Part shown: positions 37,145-49,700 of the stretch, one piece after another | How positions within the stretch are numbered: position 1 is the stretch's first letter | Layout of the letters: each line of letters begins with the position of its first letter | NCBI GenBank assembly: GCA_013398015.1 | Contig: VZRR01004499.1 | Span: forward strand, 549,611-613,610 | Direction of reading: 5' to 3' | Length of the DNA: 64,000 bases | From: Oreocharis arfaki | Taxonomy: Eukaryota; Chordata; Aves; Passeriformes; Paramythiidae | The notes under the pieces: generated by a model | Told to the model about the DNA's origin: nothing | What the model saw: the letters and a program-made list of their open reading frames with translations, nothing else | The model's database searches: none | Made by a program: the position numbers and the translations under genes

Positions 37145-40100
37145 CTGAGGCACACTGTGCATTTGGGGAGTAACTGATGGCTAAAAGTATACTTATAGCT
37201 GGGGGTGATGGCATGGTCTTGTGCTTGTGACTTCTGCGGTGCTCAGAGATACCAGACTTTAATTTTAATTGCAGTGGAATGGAATTACATAAAAGATGGA
37301 TGGAGTTACTGTGAGTTTCTCTTGCTAATTGAAAGACCTTGCAGACTGTGATTTTGGCTGGTGACTATAATAACATTTCTGAGCAAAAGTCTCAGAGAAA
37401 TTTCGTCTTTTGCAGTGAAGCTCACCTGGCAGCTTACAGGTGAAGACATGCTTTTTTCATAAGCTGTAAATGGGAAAAAGATGTGAAACACAGATGAGAG
37501 CCTGAGGTGCGACCCATAGCTGCTTAGGCTGCCACCCTCACTACTTCCCCATGAACTCTCTCTTGCTTTCCTGTCGATATGGTTTCCTATTACATCCATG
37601 GAAGTCCTCCCTCACTCCAGCACATCTGCTTTCCCCAATGCCTTATTCTCTTTGATCACAAAGGGAATTATCCTTGGAGCTGTATGTTTAGCTTAAATAT
37701 TATTTGGGAAGCTGTTCTGGGAGGACCCGACTTTGCAGGGAAGAGCAACAAGAGCCACTGCTTCTGCATGGACAGTGGTTTCCCTCTAGGCATCTGAGTC
37801 ATAGTTGTAGGGACAAATTAGTAGTATAAAAGCCAATGTGAAATAGCAGGCTGATGAAGGAAGGTGAGCACAGAGATTTTGTCTATTGTTGTCTATGCCA
37901 TGAAGGACACAATTTCTCTAATGATCCAGACACTAAGAGCTGAAATGGGAGAGGTCTGATTTAAGGTCTCAATGTTATAACCCTGCATTTAGGAAGAACA
38001 GTGTCATTTTGGTCTTTCTGCCTCAGTTTCATCTCTTCGCTCCAAAGGAGTTAAAAGTAACCTGGCACATGCATGCTGCAGATTGTCCAGAACACTTCTA
38101 GTGGTCTCCAGAATCCCAGCACGCAGGGATGCTCTTGATTTCAAAGCCACGAATCTTAGATCTCTTTCATCTTAATACCAAGCAGAACATGGTAGAAAAA
38201 TCGTTAAAAGGCAGGAGTAATCAGGGTAAGACAGAAACTAATGTCGTCCTCTTTTTTCTTCTCCTAATTTGAAGAAAACTCTTTTGTTTTATTTTGTGGT
38301 TGTAGATGAAATTTGGAAATCTGACTTGCTTTTCTGTCCACAGCTCCATCAGGCACACTCATAGTACAGTGCTGGTTTCTCATTTGTAGACGCTTCTGTA
38401 AAATTTCTTCTCTATTTCTTCATAAAAGATTTCCTCCCTACCATTTCTTACCCCCGCACCAGGTATAAGACAAACCCTTAGACGGCATTTCCACGTTTCA
38501 TTTGATAAGAAGAACCTAAGAGGCAGTGATGGAAAAGCTGAAAATGGTTATATGAAGGACGGATATAGAGGCAGATGGTATTCAATGTCAGTTAGAAGGA
38601 CAGTGAGCCTGAAATACTGTTGGGTCAAATAGGCAAAATTAAGATATTTTCTTTTAGTCTTTGTCTTGGACATGATGTCTAGTTTCACATTGTAAAACTG
38701 AGAACATGTAACATCATCCAGTTAGTGGGTGAATAAAAAAATTAAACCATATTTTAATTTGTTTTCTTCTTACAATGCTGAAGAATCAGCCTAACATCCT
38801 ATGGGATGTAAAAAACACAAGTGTGCTGTGTGCTTTGATTACATGAATTCTCATATAATTTTGTAAACCCATAGGTTCAGACTTGTTAGAGACATAAATA
38901 GTCCCAAAATTTAAAAAATCTTAGATGCTTGTTAGGTGACAAAACATTGTAAGAGGTACATTTTGATCCTTTACATAGAGTTATTGGAGATGCTGGTCTC
39001 AAAGAAGATTTTGCTTTGTAGCTTATTGAGATGAACCACTATGTTGTGCTCAGTAGGAGATGCAAAACCCAAAAGAGCACAGTGAATTGCTGAAGAGAAG
39101 GCAGTCCTACTCAGTAACTTGCCCCTAAAGAAAGCAGCCTTCTTCATAAGAACAAAGTTCTTTGCGAACAGTGTCTCTGTTCCTAGTTTACAAATGAGGA
39201 AGTGGAGGAACAGAAGCTGACTGCTAGATTTTGCCTATTACACTGGTGTAAAACTGATACCCATGGTACTGCAGCCCATAGCTGCCAGCATGCTCCCAGG
39301 GGTGACGATTTTATGTTTTGAAACATTATTTGAAACATTTGTACCTCAATACTAACTGTATTGGTGATGCTTTCCTTTAGCCCTGCTGTCTTTTTTTTTC
39401 TTCTTCTTTTTTTAAATATATGAGTGAGACCACTTTAAATGTTATTACTGTTTCATGGAAAAGGTAGTTCCACAGGATAGGCAAGCTTTCCCTTTGGCCA
39501 GCATTCTACATGCTGTTCTCTGTCCCTTCCTGACACCGGGGGAGACATCCACTGTTAGCAATACTCAGCTGGCTTCCTCAGTATCATTCCTTATTTTATA
39601 TGCCCCGCACATATTTGCTTATATTCTTGCAGTCACTATCCTGAGAGCTAGATCAGGCCTTTCTGCCAGCAGACAGTAAAGTCGGCAGAGATCCTGGTAA
39701 CAAAAAAGCCACCTGGAGGGGAAAGGCAGCCATGACATAAGTTGAGAGGAGTGAGCAGATCTTGGTGGAACGGGGATGTGAGAAGGGCAGATGAGGATGT
39801 GCTGATTCAGCATTTCCTCCCGATGGGCTGTGTAGGCTGGTTTCTTCACTGCAGCTAGAGCTGTCCTGTAGGATCTCCAGAGTGCTGGAGGTGGAAAGAC
39901 AGTGAAACTGCAGCCTTTTTGCCCTTGTGATGAATCCTCTGCAGTACACAGCCAACTGACTGCAGTGAAATTTATTCAGGAGCTGCAAATTAGCATAGCA
40001 ACAGCCACAGAGATTTGAGATTTGTCAGACATCTTCCTCTGTGGGAATTACTGTGACCACTTCTAAGGCAAACTCTGAAACCTCCATAATCTGTAGCAGA

Positions 40101-43100
40101 TCCTTTGTGTATTTAGGCAAGCAGGAGTATCAGGGAATGCTTTTTTTGCCGGCTTCTTACTGAGTCATTCATGTTTGATTGAGATATAAGAAATTAAGAG
40201 CGTCTCCTGTCGCTAGTCTCTATGGTGTAGTTGCAGTTCAGATTAAAGCTTTCCCAGTCCCCTCCTTACAATTTGCTTCTTGTTTCAGGGGTGATTTTAC
40301 TTCCAAAATTTCTTAAGTTTTGAGAACTTATACTTGGAACACTCACTAATGCTTTCTCATGTAATGTTGGTGAAGTAGCAGCACACTGAAGACTATGAAA
40401 TCCACATATTTTAAAGTTAGCCACATAAATCCGTACTGAAGTACTTAAACTGTCACTTGTGAACACATGTCTTGTGCATGTGTATCTTATGACTACTAAG
40501 TACCTAGGTTTAGATTTTTTATGTATTTTTATATACATATTTTAAGGATTCTTTTGCCCTCCTGAAAGTTACATAGACATACAGAGCTATGGTGCTGAAT
40601 TATATGACTCAAAAAATAGCAAAAGGTGACTTCATTGGTAAGTCTTGAAATGAGGATAAGAGGGACAGCTTCAAACTGCATAATTACTTTTGACACTAAG
40701 GTGATTTAAAACTCATGAAGTCTTTAAGCTTGAGCTATTACATTGCCACCCTAAGCCAAAGATACCTGACTTTAAGCAAGTTCAGAGAAGGTAAGAGACA
40801 TGGGGCAGACTCTTCCTTACACACGTTGAATAACTAAATACCACATAACTGGTTATACAGACTGACTAGAAGAGCCTTATTTCATACACTGGGATGCACA
40901 GATATCTGGAATTAAATCAGTTGACCTAACTTTAGCATATGATTTAGCAACTGATGGCTTACACCATCTATTTGTCACTGCTCAAATCAACTAAGATGAA
41001 CCTCTTCCGAACATTTATGAGGATTCACTATGTGTATGCACATTGGGTAATTGCATGAATAGACTGGCATAAAAGAGGCAATTGATCTGAATTAACAAAG
41101 CCATTTTGCTTTTTCCAGAGCTACAGCTTTCACACTAGGTGCCTATAAACAAGCAGTTGTAAATGGAGCCTGATATTCCATTTTGGTGGTTCGGCTTAAT
41201 GTCTTCGGATGTTCAACCTCTGATTTAATAAATTCTTCATTTTGATGAGTAAAGCAATTTTACAACCTCAATTTCATTTTGGATGTGGTTGTTGTGAATC
41301 ATATTTACTTTCTTCTACAATACAGAAATCTGCTTCTTTAGGTGAGACTGTTTAATTTTACTTTTAGGAGAGAGAAAAGTGAAAAGAAGAAGGCAAAGTG
41401 AAAGAGAACTTTAGTGTATTTTTCTACGATGTGCTTACTAAAGCTTTTTCTTCCTCTGTTTTAAATAAGATCCAAGGTCCTGTATGCAGTGTTTGTTCGC
41501 AGTCTGGATTCAGATACTGATGTCTAAGCAATATATAAGTTGAAATCCTTACTGTCAGTTTACTATAGCTTAAATACAGAAGTATTCCCTTCAGCCTTTC
41601 TACAAAAATAATCTAGAGTAGGGTAATGAGGTGCGTCTCCTTCAGCTATAAAGTTGTACTGGCCCCACTGCAGCACCTGACAGAGGTTCTGCAGGTGGTG
41701 ATTGTCAACTTTTATTTCCATGGATACTAGAATTTTAGTTTAAGTATATTGGGACCACTAGGATTTGATCTTCCCAGCCAACCATCAAGTAGGCAAAAGT
41801 TTGGATTTTTTTTGAGTATTCACAGAAAGGAGCTCTAAGGGATTCTAATTGGGTAAAATTCAAAGATGTATGTATTAAGAGAACTAGATAAAATAATACC
41901 TTCATTTTTTGGCTCCTTAACTAAGCTCATTAGGTTTATTTCTGAAATCTGCCTAGCTGAACTTGTTGCTTGGATTTTAGTTATGTCTTAACCTGACTTA
42001 CCATATAATTTCAAACAAATGCAGAACAGTTCTGTTCCAAGTGCATTACTAGCACTCCTTAGGATCTGGTTTTTAGAAACTAACTAAACTGTCTGGTTAA
42101 CTAGATTGACTTCAGTGGCTGCCTTTGAAATCTATCTCATTTTTCTGCAGTCCAACAAAAAACCCTACAGACCTTAAGTGTAAGATTAGAGAATCCTAGA
42201 AAAAATGCTCCAGGAAAACTTATCATCTGTCATTTACTTGGGGACTGAAGAGTGATGACTCAACTGCCAGCTGTAAAGTTGCAGTGTCCAGATGCTACTT
42301 TTTAAAACAGGTGTAAGAGAGAGCAGCAGAAGTCCTGCACTAGAAAGCATCTTGAGACAATTATGCAAATTCCTGTCTGGGTGCATATAATACAATAACT
42401 GGAGACACCATACTGCACTCAGCACCACACTGCCCACCAAAAACCATCACAAAATGCCATTATTCCCAGAAAAGTTGACTGATAGATAGAGCGATTTTTA
42501 ACAGCTTTTCCTTACTATATTTGGGAAATATTTATCAAGCAGAAAAGAGATGTGAAAAGAGAAAAGAAAAACACTGCAGAAAGGGTGTTGAAATCCCATT
42601 ACATTTTTACCTGCTGTTGTTTGACAACCTGCTTTTCTCATGTTAGTAGAAAAGGATAGGCAGTCCAGTTCACTGATTGTTTCTGGCTATTGAAACAATG
42701 GAAGCTTTAACTTAACATGGAAGCTTCAACTAGAGCAACAACTGCTCGAGCTGCCGACAGTCAGCTCTCTGATTCTGGAATGCACACTCTAATGGATGAC
42801 TGAAGTTACTAGCCATCCTCTGTAAACAGGGATATTCTGTGTCAAATACCTAGAGCTTTTTATAGATTCTGCTCCTCCTTTGGCTGTCATGATGCCCTGT
42901 ATGTCAAAGGAAAGCATTTGGAGACTCACTAGGTGCTTAGTGAGCCGTCGCCTCTTGCATGAATTACTCAGAAGCCTGTTTTTCAACAGTGGATGTCCCC
43001 AAACAAGGCAAGGAGGTTGTCAGGTTCAATCACCGATGGACTTAGGTCACTGAGGAAAAGAGATGTGTGAAAAGGATACCAGAGACCATTTAACCATAGC

Positions 43101-45933
43101 AAGTAGGCATTTTTTATGTATTGTTCTTGAAATAAAATGTTGTAAGACTTTTTAGCTCATCTGAAGCAAGCTTGAATACATGATCATCGATAATGGCAGA
43201 AGGATGGACAAATTCTTATGTCCTGCCATGTGGTACAGGAGAACTAATAAATACCCCACTGAATTCTCTAAAAAAAAATTAGTGATCTGTCTAATGATTA
43301 ATCTTTCTATAATTCTGATAAAAACACGGTAATGGATTGTGCCTCAAATGCTTTTGAATAAGAAGGTATGCTAGAATGCATTTTTTTCACCTTGCAGAAT
43401 TAGAATAAAGTCATGGTTTTAAAGAAATTACAGCATGTAGTTGCAAAAGATAATTTTTACTAGTAAAATCTTCAGAAATATATGTACTGTATAAGACATG
43501 GAACTTTCGTCTCTTTCTGATCTTGAGGGAGCTAACATGCAACAGTTGCCATGATTTAAAAACAAACCTGTATTTACAGAAAACGTGTATTTTCTTTTAA
43601 AAATCATTGTTGAGTGTGTCCACAAATAAAGTATATGCTCCCACTGCAAAAACCACCACTAACTGGACCGGTTTTTAAGTGTTGTCTCAAATTAAAAGAC
43701 TGCATAAAATGCCTAAATACTAAATGTTTCTGGAAGGGAAAAATGATACTTTAAGATACTTTCCCATGCCGTGTATGATACCAAAATTAAATAGCAAAGC
43801 CCATGAAAATGCAGAACGTGCAGTGAACAATAGGAAAATAGTTTAATTTTCCATCCTGATGTGGACAAAATGCCATCAAATATTGTAAACAGCAACACAA
43901 CTGAATTTTTCACTGCCATAGTTTAAAACACTATTTTAAGGTGTTTTTATTATTACTCCGGGATACAATCTCGGAATTATAAGTATTTAGTATCACCAAA
44001 ATATCAAAGAATTGTTTACATTCCTGTTTTTGAAATTGTCCTGAACATTTCTGCTAGAATGTAACTAGACTGGCAAGTCAAAGTCAGAAACAATTGCATG
44101 GCTAATCATGTGTGGAAAAAATGATTTTAAAAATCTATTTCATGGTGTATATCCCAGTTTGTATTGGCAAATAATTAAATTATTTCACACTTTTGTTTCC
44201 TTAATGTATATGGAAAATGTGTTTCATTATTCTTTCTCCTTATTATGTAATTATCTTGTACTAGTTAAATTATATGGTACAAATTATCAACTAGTTGTTT
44301 TTATACATTCATTCAGCTTTATCCCATTCCCTTTCAAGTAAATTAGAAGTGTTTCCTTCAGCATGAAATTTTGAAAAGTGATAGTCTTCAGACCTTTGTC
44401 AGGTAGAAAGTACAATTTACTCAGTTTCATCAGTTATATGTTCTCATATATTTCAATATTAAAAATTAAAAAATAGATTTCCTATCTTCAGAAAATCAAA
44501 GTTCCAAATAGTAAGTTTTTTTAAACTTTTAGTAAAGTTCCAGCTCTGCACATTCATCCAAGTTACTCAGGCTTTACTTCTATAAGTATAGCCACTGATC
44601 CTTAGGACTCAACTATCCTAAACTGCTTTTTTCTGAGACAATAAAAGCTTTTCCAAGCTTGTCCTTTTTGCTTTCCTGAAACTTTTACTGTGAGATGGAT
44701 TTTTTTTTCCATGAAGGTTCCTTAAAATACTCATATATAAATTGTGGATTTGCTTATTTGTGTGGGTTTGTCTCTGAAGGATGCATGAGGATGTATAATA
44801 TATGACCACATAAACATACACATTAGGCCAGCATTTTCTAAGATGCATCTACTTTTTAAATGACATTTTAGAACCAGACTTTGTATTTTCTTTTTGGTTT
44901 TTTTTTATTCCTTTAAAGCTTCTTTTTGTGATAGTTTTCTTCAATAGAGCATAGAACTTTTTTTCTATTATTTTCTCACACAAGAGCAGATTTTTCTTAG
45001 AGGTGACAGGTAGTTCCTTTATCAGAACAAAGATGTTTTTGTTGTCTGGTTATCTTTACTTTGAGTCAATATTCACAGCTGTAGCAGTACATTTTGACAG
45101 AGAGTTTAGTTCTGGTTATTCCTATATTTATTATGGAACATAAAGGATTTGCTCTGTCATCAGTATTTGGTCATAGCTGCTTGCCTTCCACTTAATCTTC
45201 ATGGTTAATTAACCCAAAAGGCATGTCCAAAAAATTACTGTTGATATGTGTCCAAAAATGGGTTTCATTGAATGGGAGAGGTTGTTCCATAGAACAGTTG
45301 TAATGTAATTTGTTTTCTGTGTATCAGATAGCACTGAAGAAGAGTCCTTGAGATGGAGAAAATAATTTAAGACCCAGAGTTTCGTTTTTCTTCATGGCAG
45401 GGCAGTGTGTGCCATGTTGCTTGCCCTTAATCAGAGTTTCCAGTTTGGGCTAAATGGTAATTTTCAGGGAGTGGGTAAACTAAAACACGATTTTTAATTT
45501 CCTTGCCTAGTCTCTTCCTGCAAAATCCTAAGGTTACTTCTTGTTAGGCTTTTTGTGGAACAGTTGGTCAATCCTGAGTTTCTTGTTGCCTTTAGTCTTC
45601 TATCCTCACTCTCTCAAACTGGTTGATGTACAGGGAGTTTGCCTCCCTGGGTAATTTGTATGAAGTGAACATTGTGATCTGCAGCCCAGCTGCTGTGTGC
45701 TAGGCCCTGGAATGACAACAGTTCCTGTCCAAGAAACTGACAAGAGTAGAAGACGCTTGCACACTGCAGTGTGAATTTACTCTGTTTTACTTGATCAGTA
45801 GGATGCTTTGAGCGGTTCAAAAATCTATCACAACAGAATTCATAGGATCAGACACGTGTGATGTTCTACTGCCTTTCCATTCCCTGTGTGCTCCATCTGA
45901 TACCACTTTTTGTTCTTTTTCCAATTCATGCAG
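37145..45933. other. Non-coding, inferred intron before the micro-exon
   Basis: No TE or exon recognised. A 15-nt direct repeat (42698-42712 and 42717-42731, one mismatch) contains ATGGAAGCTT. The minus-strand ORF at 39653-39988 (111 codons) has no recognisable domain. The last 40 bases form the branch site and pyrimidine tract of the micro-exon. Confidence 0.6.
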
Positions 45934-45972
45934 TCACCTAATGCTGGAGACAAGGATGACCAAATGTTGACG
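45934..45972 (+). CDS. SLC24A2: SLC24A2 (NCKX2) 39-nt micro-exon, cytosolic loop
   Basis: Seen: a pyrimidine-rich tract runs into CAG at 45931-45933, followed by 39 open bases and then GTAGGC at 45973. A branch-point-like CTGAT at 45897-45901 sits about 34 nt upstream. The translation is SPNAGDKDDQMLT, 13 codons, phase 0 at both ends, so it joins in frame to the next exon (TKPRLQRGG). From memory, mammalian NCKX2 has a similar short acidic stretch (P-x-A...DKDE..L) directly before KPRLQRGG, and the match in position and composition is why I accept so short an exon. NCKX2 exchanges Na+ for Ca2+ plus K+ at the plasma membrane of cones and neurons. This exon encodes part of the large cytosolic loop, not the transport helices. 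It can be skipped without a frameshift. The residue-level match is moderate, so an alignment to a bird cDNA should settle it. Confidence 0.85.
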
Positions 45973-46690
45973 GTAGGCAGCAATTACACATCTGAGCATT
46001 TGTTTCTCAGGAGGGTGGTGAAGCAAGCCTTACTTCAGTTTGGCATGCATCAACGTTTTCCTAAATTGCTGGGATTCCTTTCTCCTCCTATATTGTTATA
46101 GAGTTTAAATAATATACTTCCAAAGATAAAGCAGTTAACTAATTTTCTTTATTGGTTTCTATAATTTCTCATTTTGTATGTGTCAGACACCAAAGGTTAA
46201 TCCATGCATTATTGCCAAGTATTATTTTCTTCAGTGTTGGGTTTTTCCCTCTAATTGGATTTCAGGGTCTTACTAGTCAGTAGTCTGTTGGCTCTCGCTA
46301 TCCTTTTTATTGAAACGAACAAACAGCCACAAAACTATCTTGCTCTATAAGATATATACAGTGCATTGGTTATTGTACTAGACAATTGCATGGGGAACAG
46401 AACCTCAGAGTATGTTTTATATTTCATTAAAAACATGCAAAAGAGGCTTGTACATTAGATCCATTGCTGTAGATGTCTGTGCTGCTTTACCACACTCACA
46501 ATCTCTTTTTGCCATGAGACTTTAATGGATTGAACCAAAGTGAGGAGCATGTTTCACTCTGGCTGAGTGCCATTAAAAAAGTATTGTCAGCCCTTTTTCT
46601 CCCTAGTTTTGATCATATGCATATTTGCATACAACAACAAATTTTGCATATAACAACAAAAAACCCTAAATTCCTTATTTTTTACTCTAG
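45973..46690 (+). other. SLC24A2: SLC24A2 intron between micro-exon and 109-nt exon
   Basis: A 718-nt intron with GT at 45973 and AG at 46689-46690. No repeat element is recognised. Near its 3' end it holds an imperfect 18-nt tandem duplication (46624-46660) and a T-rich tract before the acceptor. Confidence 0.85.
46624..46660 (+). repeat. 18-nt duplication near the 109-nt exon acceptor
   Basis: TTTGCATACAACAACAAA at 46624-46641 and TTTGCATATAACAACAAA at 46643-46660 differ at one base and are separated by one A. The pair ends 30 nt before the exon, overlapping the region where branch points normally lie. Confidence 0.8.
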
Positions 46691-46799
46691 ACCAAGCCAC
46701 GTCTCCAGCGGGGAGGAAGCTCTGCATCTCTCCACAACAGTCTAATGAGGAACAGCATCTTCCAGCTTATGATTCACACACTTGACCCGCTTGCTGAAG
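46691..46799 (+). CDS. SLC24A2: SLC24A2 (NCKX2) 109-nt exon, cytosolic loop
   Basis: Seen: a T-rich tract ending CTCTAG at 46690, 109 open bases, then GTATGC at 46800. The translation begins TKPRLQRGGSSASLHNS and ends NSIFQLMIHTLDPLAE with one base over (phase 0 to 1). One alternative frame hits a stop. These words match, to my recollection almost residue for residue, the conserved loop segment of vertebrate NCKX2; NCKX3 and NCKX4 have related but different versions of the MIHTLDPL motif. The segment is cytosolic and rich in Ser with nearby Arg (RGGSS, RNS), which would suit regulation by basophilic kinases, but that is inference. Skipping this exon alone would shift the frame, so it is probably constitutive, unlike the symmetric exons on either side. 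It starts 718 nt after the micro-exon. A CTAAA at 46666-46670 could be the branch point. Confidence 0.95.
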
Positions 46800-49700
46800 G
46801 TATGCCTATTAATTTATTTTTTTTTTTACTTTCCTGATGCAAAAGCAAACAAATGCTTTATTTTTCCTTTCTCCCCTTGAAACTATTTTTAAAATTTCTC
46901 TTGCTTTCATCAGTCTTCTCTGAATGTGTCTGGATTTTCTGAGAGAGCTCTGCACTTTCACAGTGTGATATACATACTCCCACCAGGACTTTCAACTTAG
47001 GAAATGTGTTCATTGCAGTGAAACTAAAACTGATCACTTGGTTGGTGCATATTATAATTACTGATTCTCTTCTCTTCTGGCTTCAGCAGCAATGTAAAAG
47101 TTACAAAAACTCTATCATCCTATGCTTTCATAGAGATTTTTATTTGTTTTCCTCCCTGGTTTTGATTTTATTTTTTAAAAATGTCAAAATGGCGGATAAT
47201 TTGTCATGTGCACTGTAGAAAAGAATGAGATTCTGTTGATTTGACTTCAGATGGTTTAATGCTGACATTAATAAAAATGCAGCAAACATACCTCTGTGTT
47301 ACATGTATGTAAATGGTTTACTTGCTTTATCCAAGTGTGGTGTGATTTACTATTTCTTTGACAAATTAGCAAGAAGACCACTGCTTTGATCTGAGAAGCT
47401 GGCAGGAAAACCATATTGGCTTTGTAATTGTGGGGTGATTTGACTCTTATATTCTAGTAGAAGAACCAAAAAAATATCAAGGCCATGTGTTATTTGGTGT
47501 CTGTGTATCTGTAGGACTTCTCTTGCTGCAGTAATAGATGTCTTGAGAAAAAGCACTTGTGAAGGAATAGGGAAGGACTAAAGGGACCTAAAATATTACT
47601 GACAGACCTTTCAAACTTCAGTGACCAAAAACTATATATAGCACTTCACATGAGCATACATGACAGATTGAAGACTGCAAGAAAGCTAGAATTGTTGACT
47701 TGAGTGCAATTTGAACCTAATGTAAATTGAGAATTGAGAAGGTCATGTCTCAGGTATTTTTCCGTTGCTCAAGTATTTCACTTGTTTCCCATACATAGCT
47801 TGTTCAGTGTTCAGACCTGTCTGCTTTTCTGCTGTAGTAAGCTTGCACCACGTAGTGTGATCCAGAGGCTTCCTTCTTCACGACAGTGAAGGACAAAAGG
47901 GGTTTGAAATCTGAAATTCATCTTGGGAGAGACAAAAGCCTTACACTTCTGAAAACTAGGTATTAATTATAATTAAGTTTGTCAGGTAACTCAATCCTGG
48001 TTTTCATTATGCCAGTAAAATGATTGAGATTGATGTGGATTGATAGAGATGTTTGCAATGCATAAATATCATTTAAATTAATCCAGTGCCATTTTCTTCA
48101 GGATTTCTTTGCACATAGTTCTTCACTGTTTACAGATCTTTTCCTTTGCAAAGTCCTGCATTTGTCCTGGAAGTAATAGTCTTTTTTAAATGGTAATATA
48201 AATACATTGTGGCCTTCAAGTAAGTGCAAGGCAGTAGCCGTTTCATTATCTGGACATTTCATTAAAAATTACAGACTGAGTTAAAATTTACAAAGGAGGA
48301 AAAGGATCTACCTAAATTTACAGTAAATGCTGTATTTCAATGCAAAACTTTCATGAAGAAATGGCAAAAAAAATGCTGGAAAATAGCCTATGTATATGCA
48401 GATATTTAAGTTGTTATATATAAAGAAGCCAGTATTTCGAGCTTTTGCTGACTTTACAGAATTCGAATTTTAGTTCATGAGAGCATGAAAGTGCAATTAA
48501 TTCAATATTTTGTTTTTGCACATGGAGCTCTGGTTTTCGCCTTTTATAAACAGACCTATGGTTGTAGGAAAAATCTGAAAAAAATGCATCCATGTTTCTG
48601 TCACACATTATTAACCTTTTCTGAGGCACCACCTCATCTGTACACAGACTTGGCTTTCAAGAGCTTTTGCACTGCAGGCAGTTTGGGGGGCAAACATGAG
48701 GAGCATTGGATATCTTCACTGAACACTCATGTTGTTTTCTGAGATTTTAAGCTTTTAAGTGTCCATAATTGTTATTCTGTATTCAGCTTGTTCTGCAAAC
48801 TTCCATGAAAGGAAAGATGTTTTAGTTTGATGTAAATACTGTGGCTGGTTGAGGTAGGTAATACTAGTTAATAATTTTGGATGTCATTGTATTTCAATCT
48901 TTCATTCATTTAAAAAGTACATGTGAAAATTGATGTGGATACCTACTGTATATAATATTAGTTATCCATTTGGATCTTTGTGAATTTTACCTACCAGATT
49001 CTCACCACGTTTTTATGTTTTAATCTACCTGTGTACATTGAAGAACCAAACTGGTGCATCATCTTTATTTTAAGAGACTTTTGCCATGCTAGCTAAGTAA
49101 TTTTTTAAGCTGATAGCATTTAATTGTTAAAAATCAAAAGGAATTTAGTAAAATTGTCTGAGAAATGCAGTCCTTTGCTCTATAAACCCATCATTTGGGG
49201 AGATGTAGAAATGTAAAGGATTTCCTGTTGCCTTCTCTGGCGCATGTGGCTCTCTCCACTTTATGCACCCTTTCTTTTACCAAAAAAACCTGAACAGTTT
49301 TGAGTTTTGTGTAAGCAAAGAAAATTAGCTCTGCTGCACTCATGTAATAAATGACCATGGACCCGGTGCATGACCTGTGAGGCTAACAGGTTTCTTCCAA
49401 ATTTTTCTATGCAAGTATGGATCAGACTCAAAGGAATAGCAGAAAGATGTTCTGAGCATTTTTCAGTCTTATTTTAGCCAACTTAAATTTCCTCAGTATT
49501 TCTGCCAGATGATGACTTAGATCAATAGGTCAAAAACATCGCATCATTTGATGAATTTGTTGGATTTGCAGAAGAACAGTTTATGAAAGCATTAAAAAGT
49601 GCCACTCTCAAAGGAAAAAAGTTTGAAAGGTGTCTATCAAAGCTAACATATACATAGGGACTCTGGCACCCCCTGCACTTGGGCATACTCCTGACATCTT

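Noticed and set aside
39653..39988. 111-codon minus-strand ORF
   Set aside because: No family motif, no splice context, antisense to the gene; consistent with chance.
1..45933. Search for the upstream NCKX2 membrane-helix exon
   Set aside because: No segment encoding the expected Trp-Trp-Pro or V-E-K-W-V type sequence was recognised, so it is taken to lie outside the window; a small exon could still be missed by eye.
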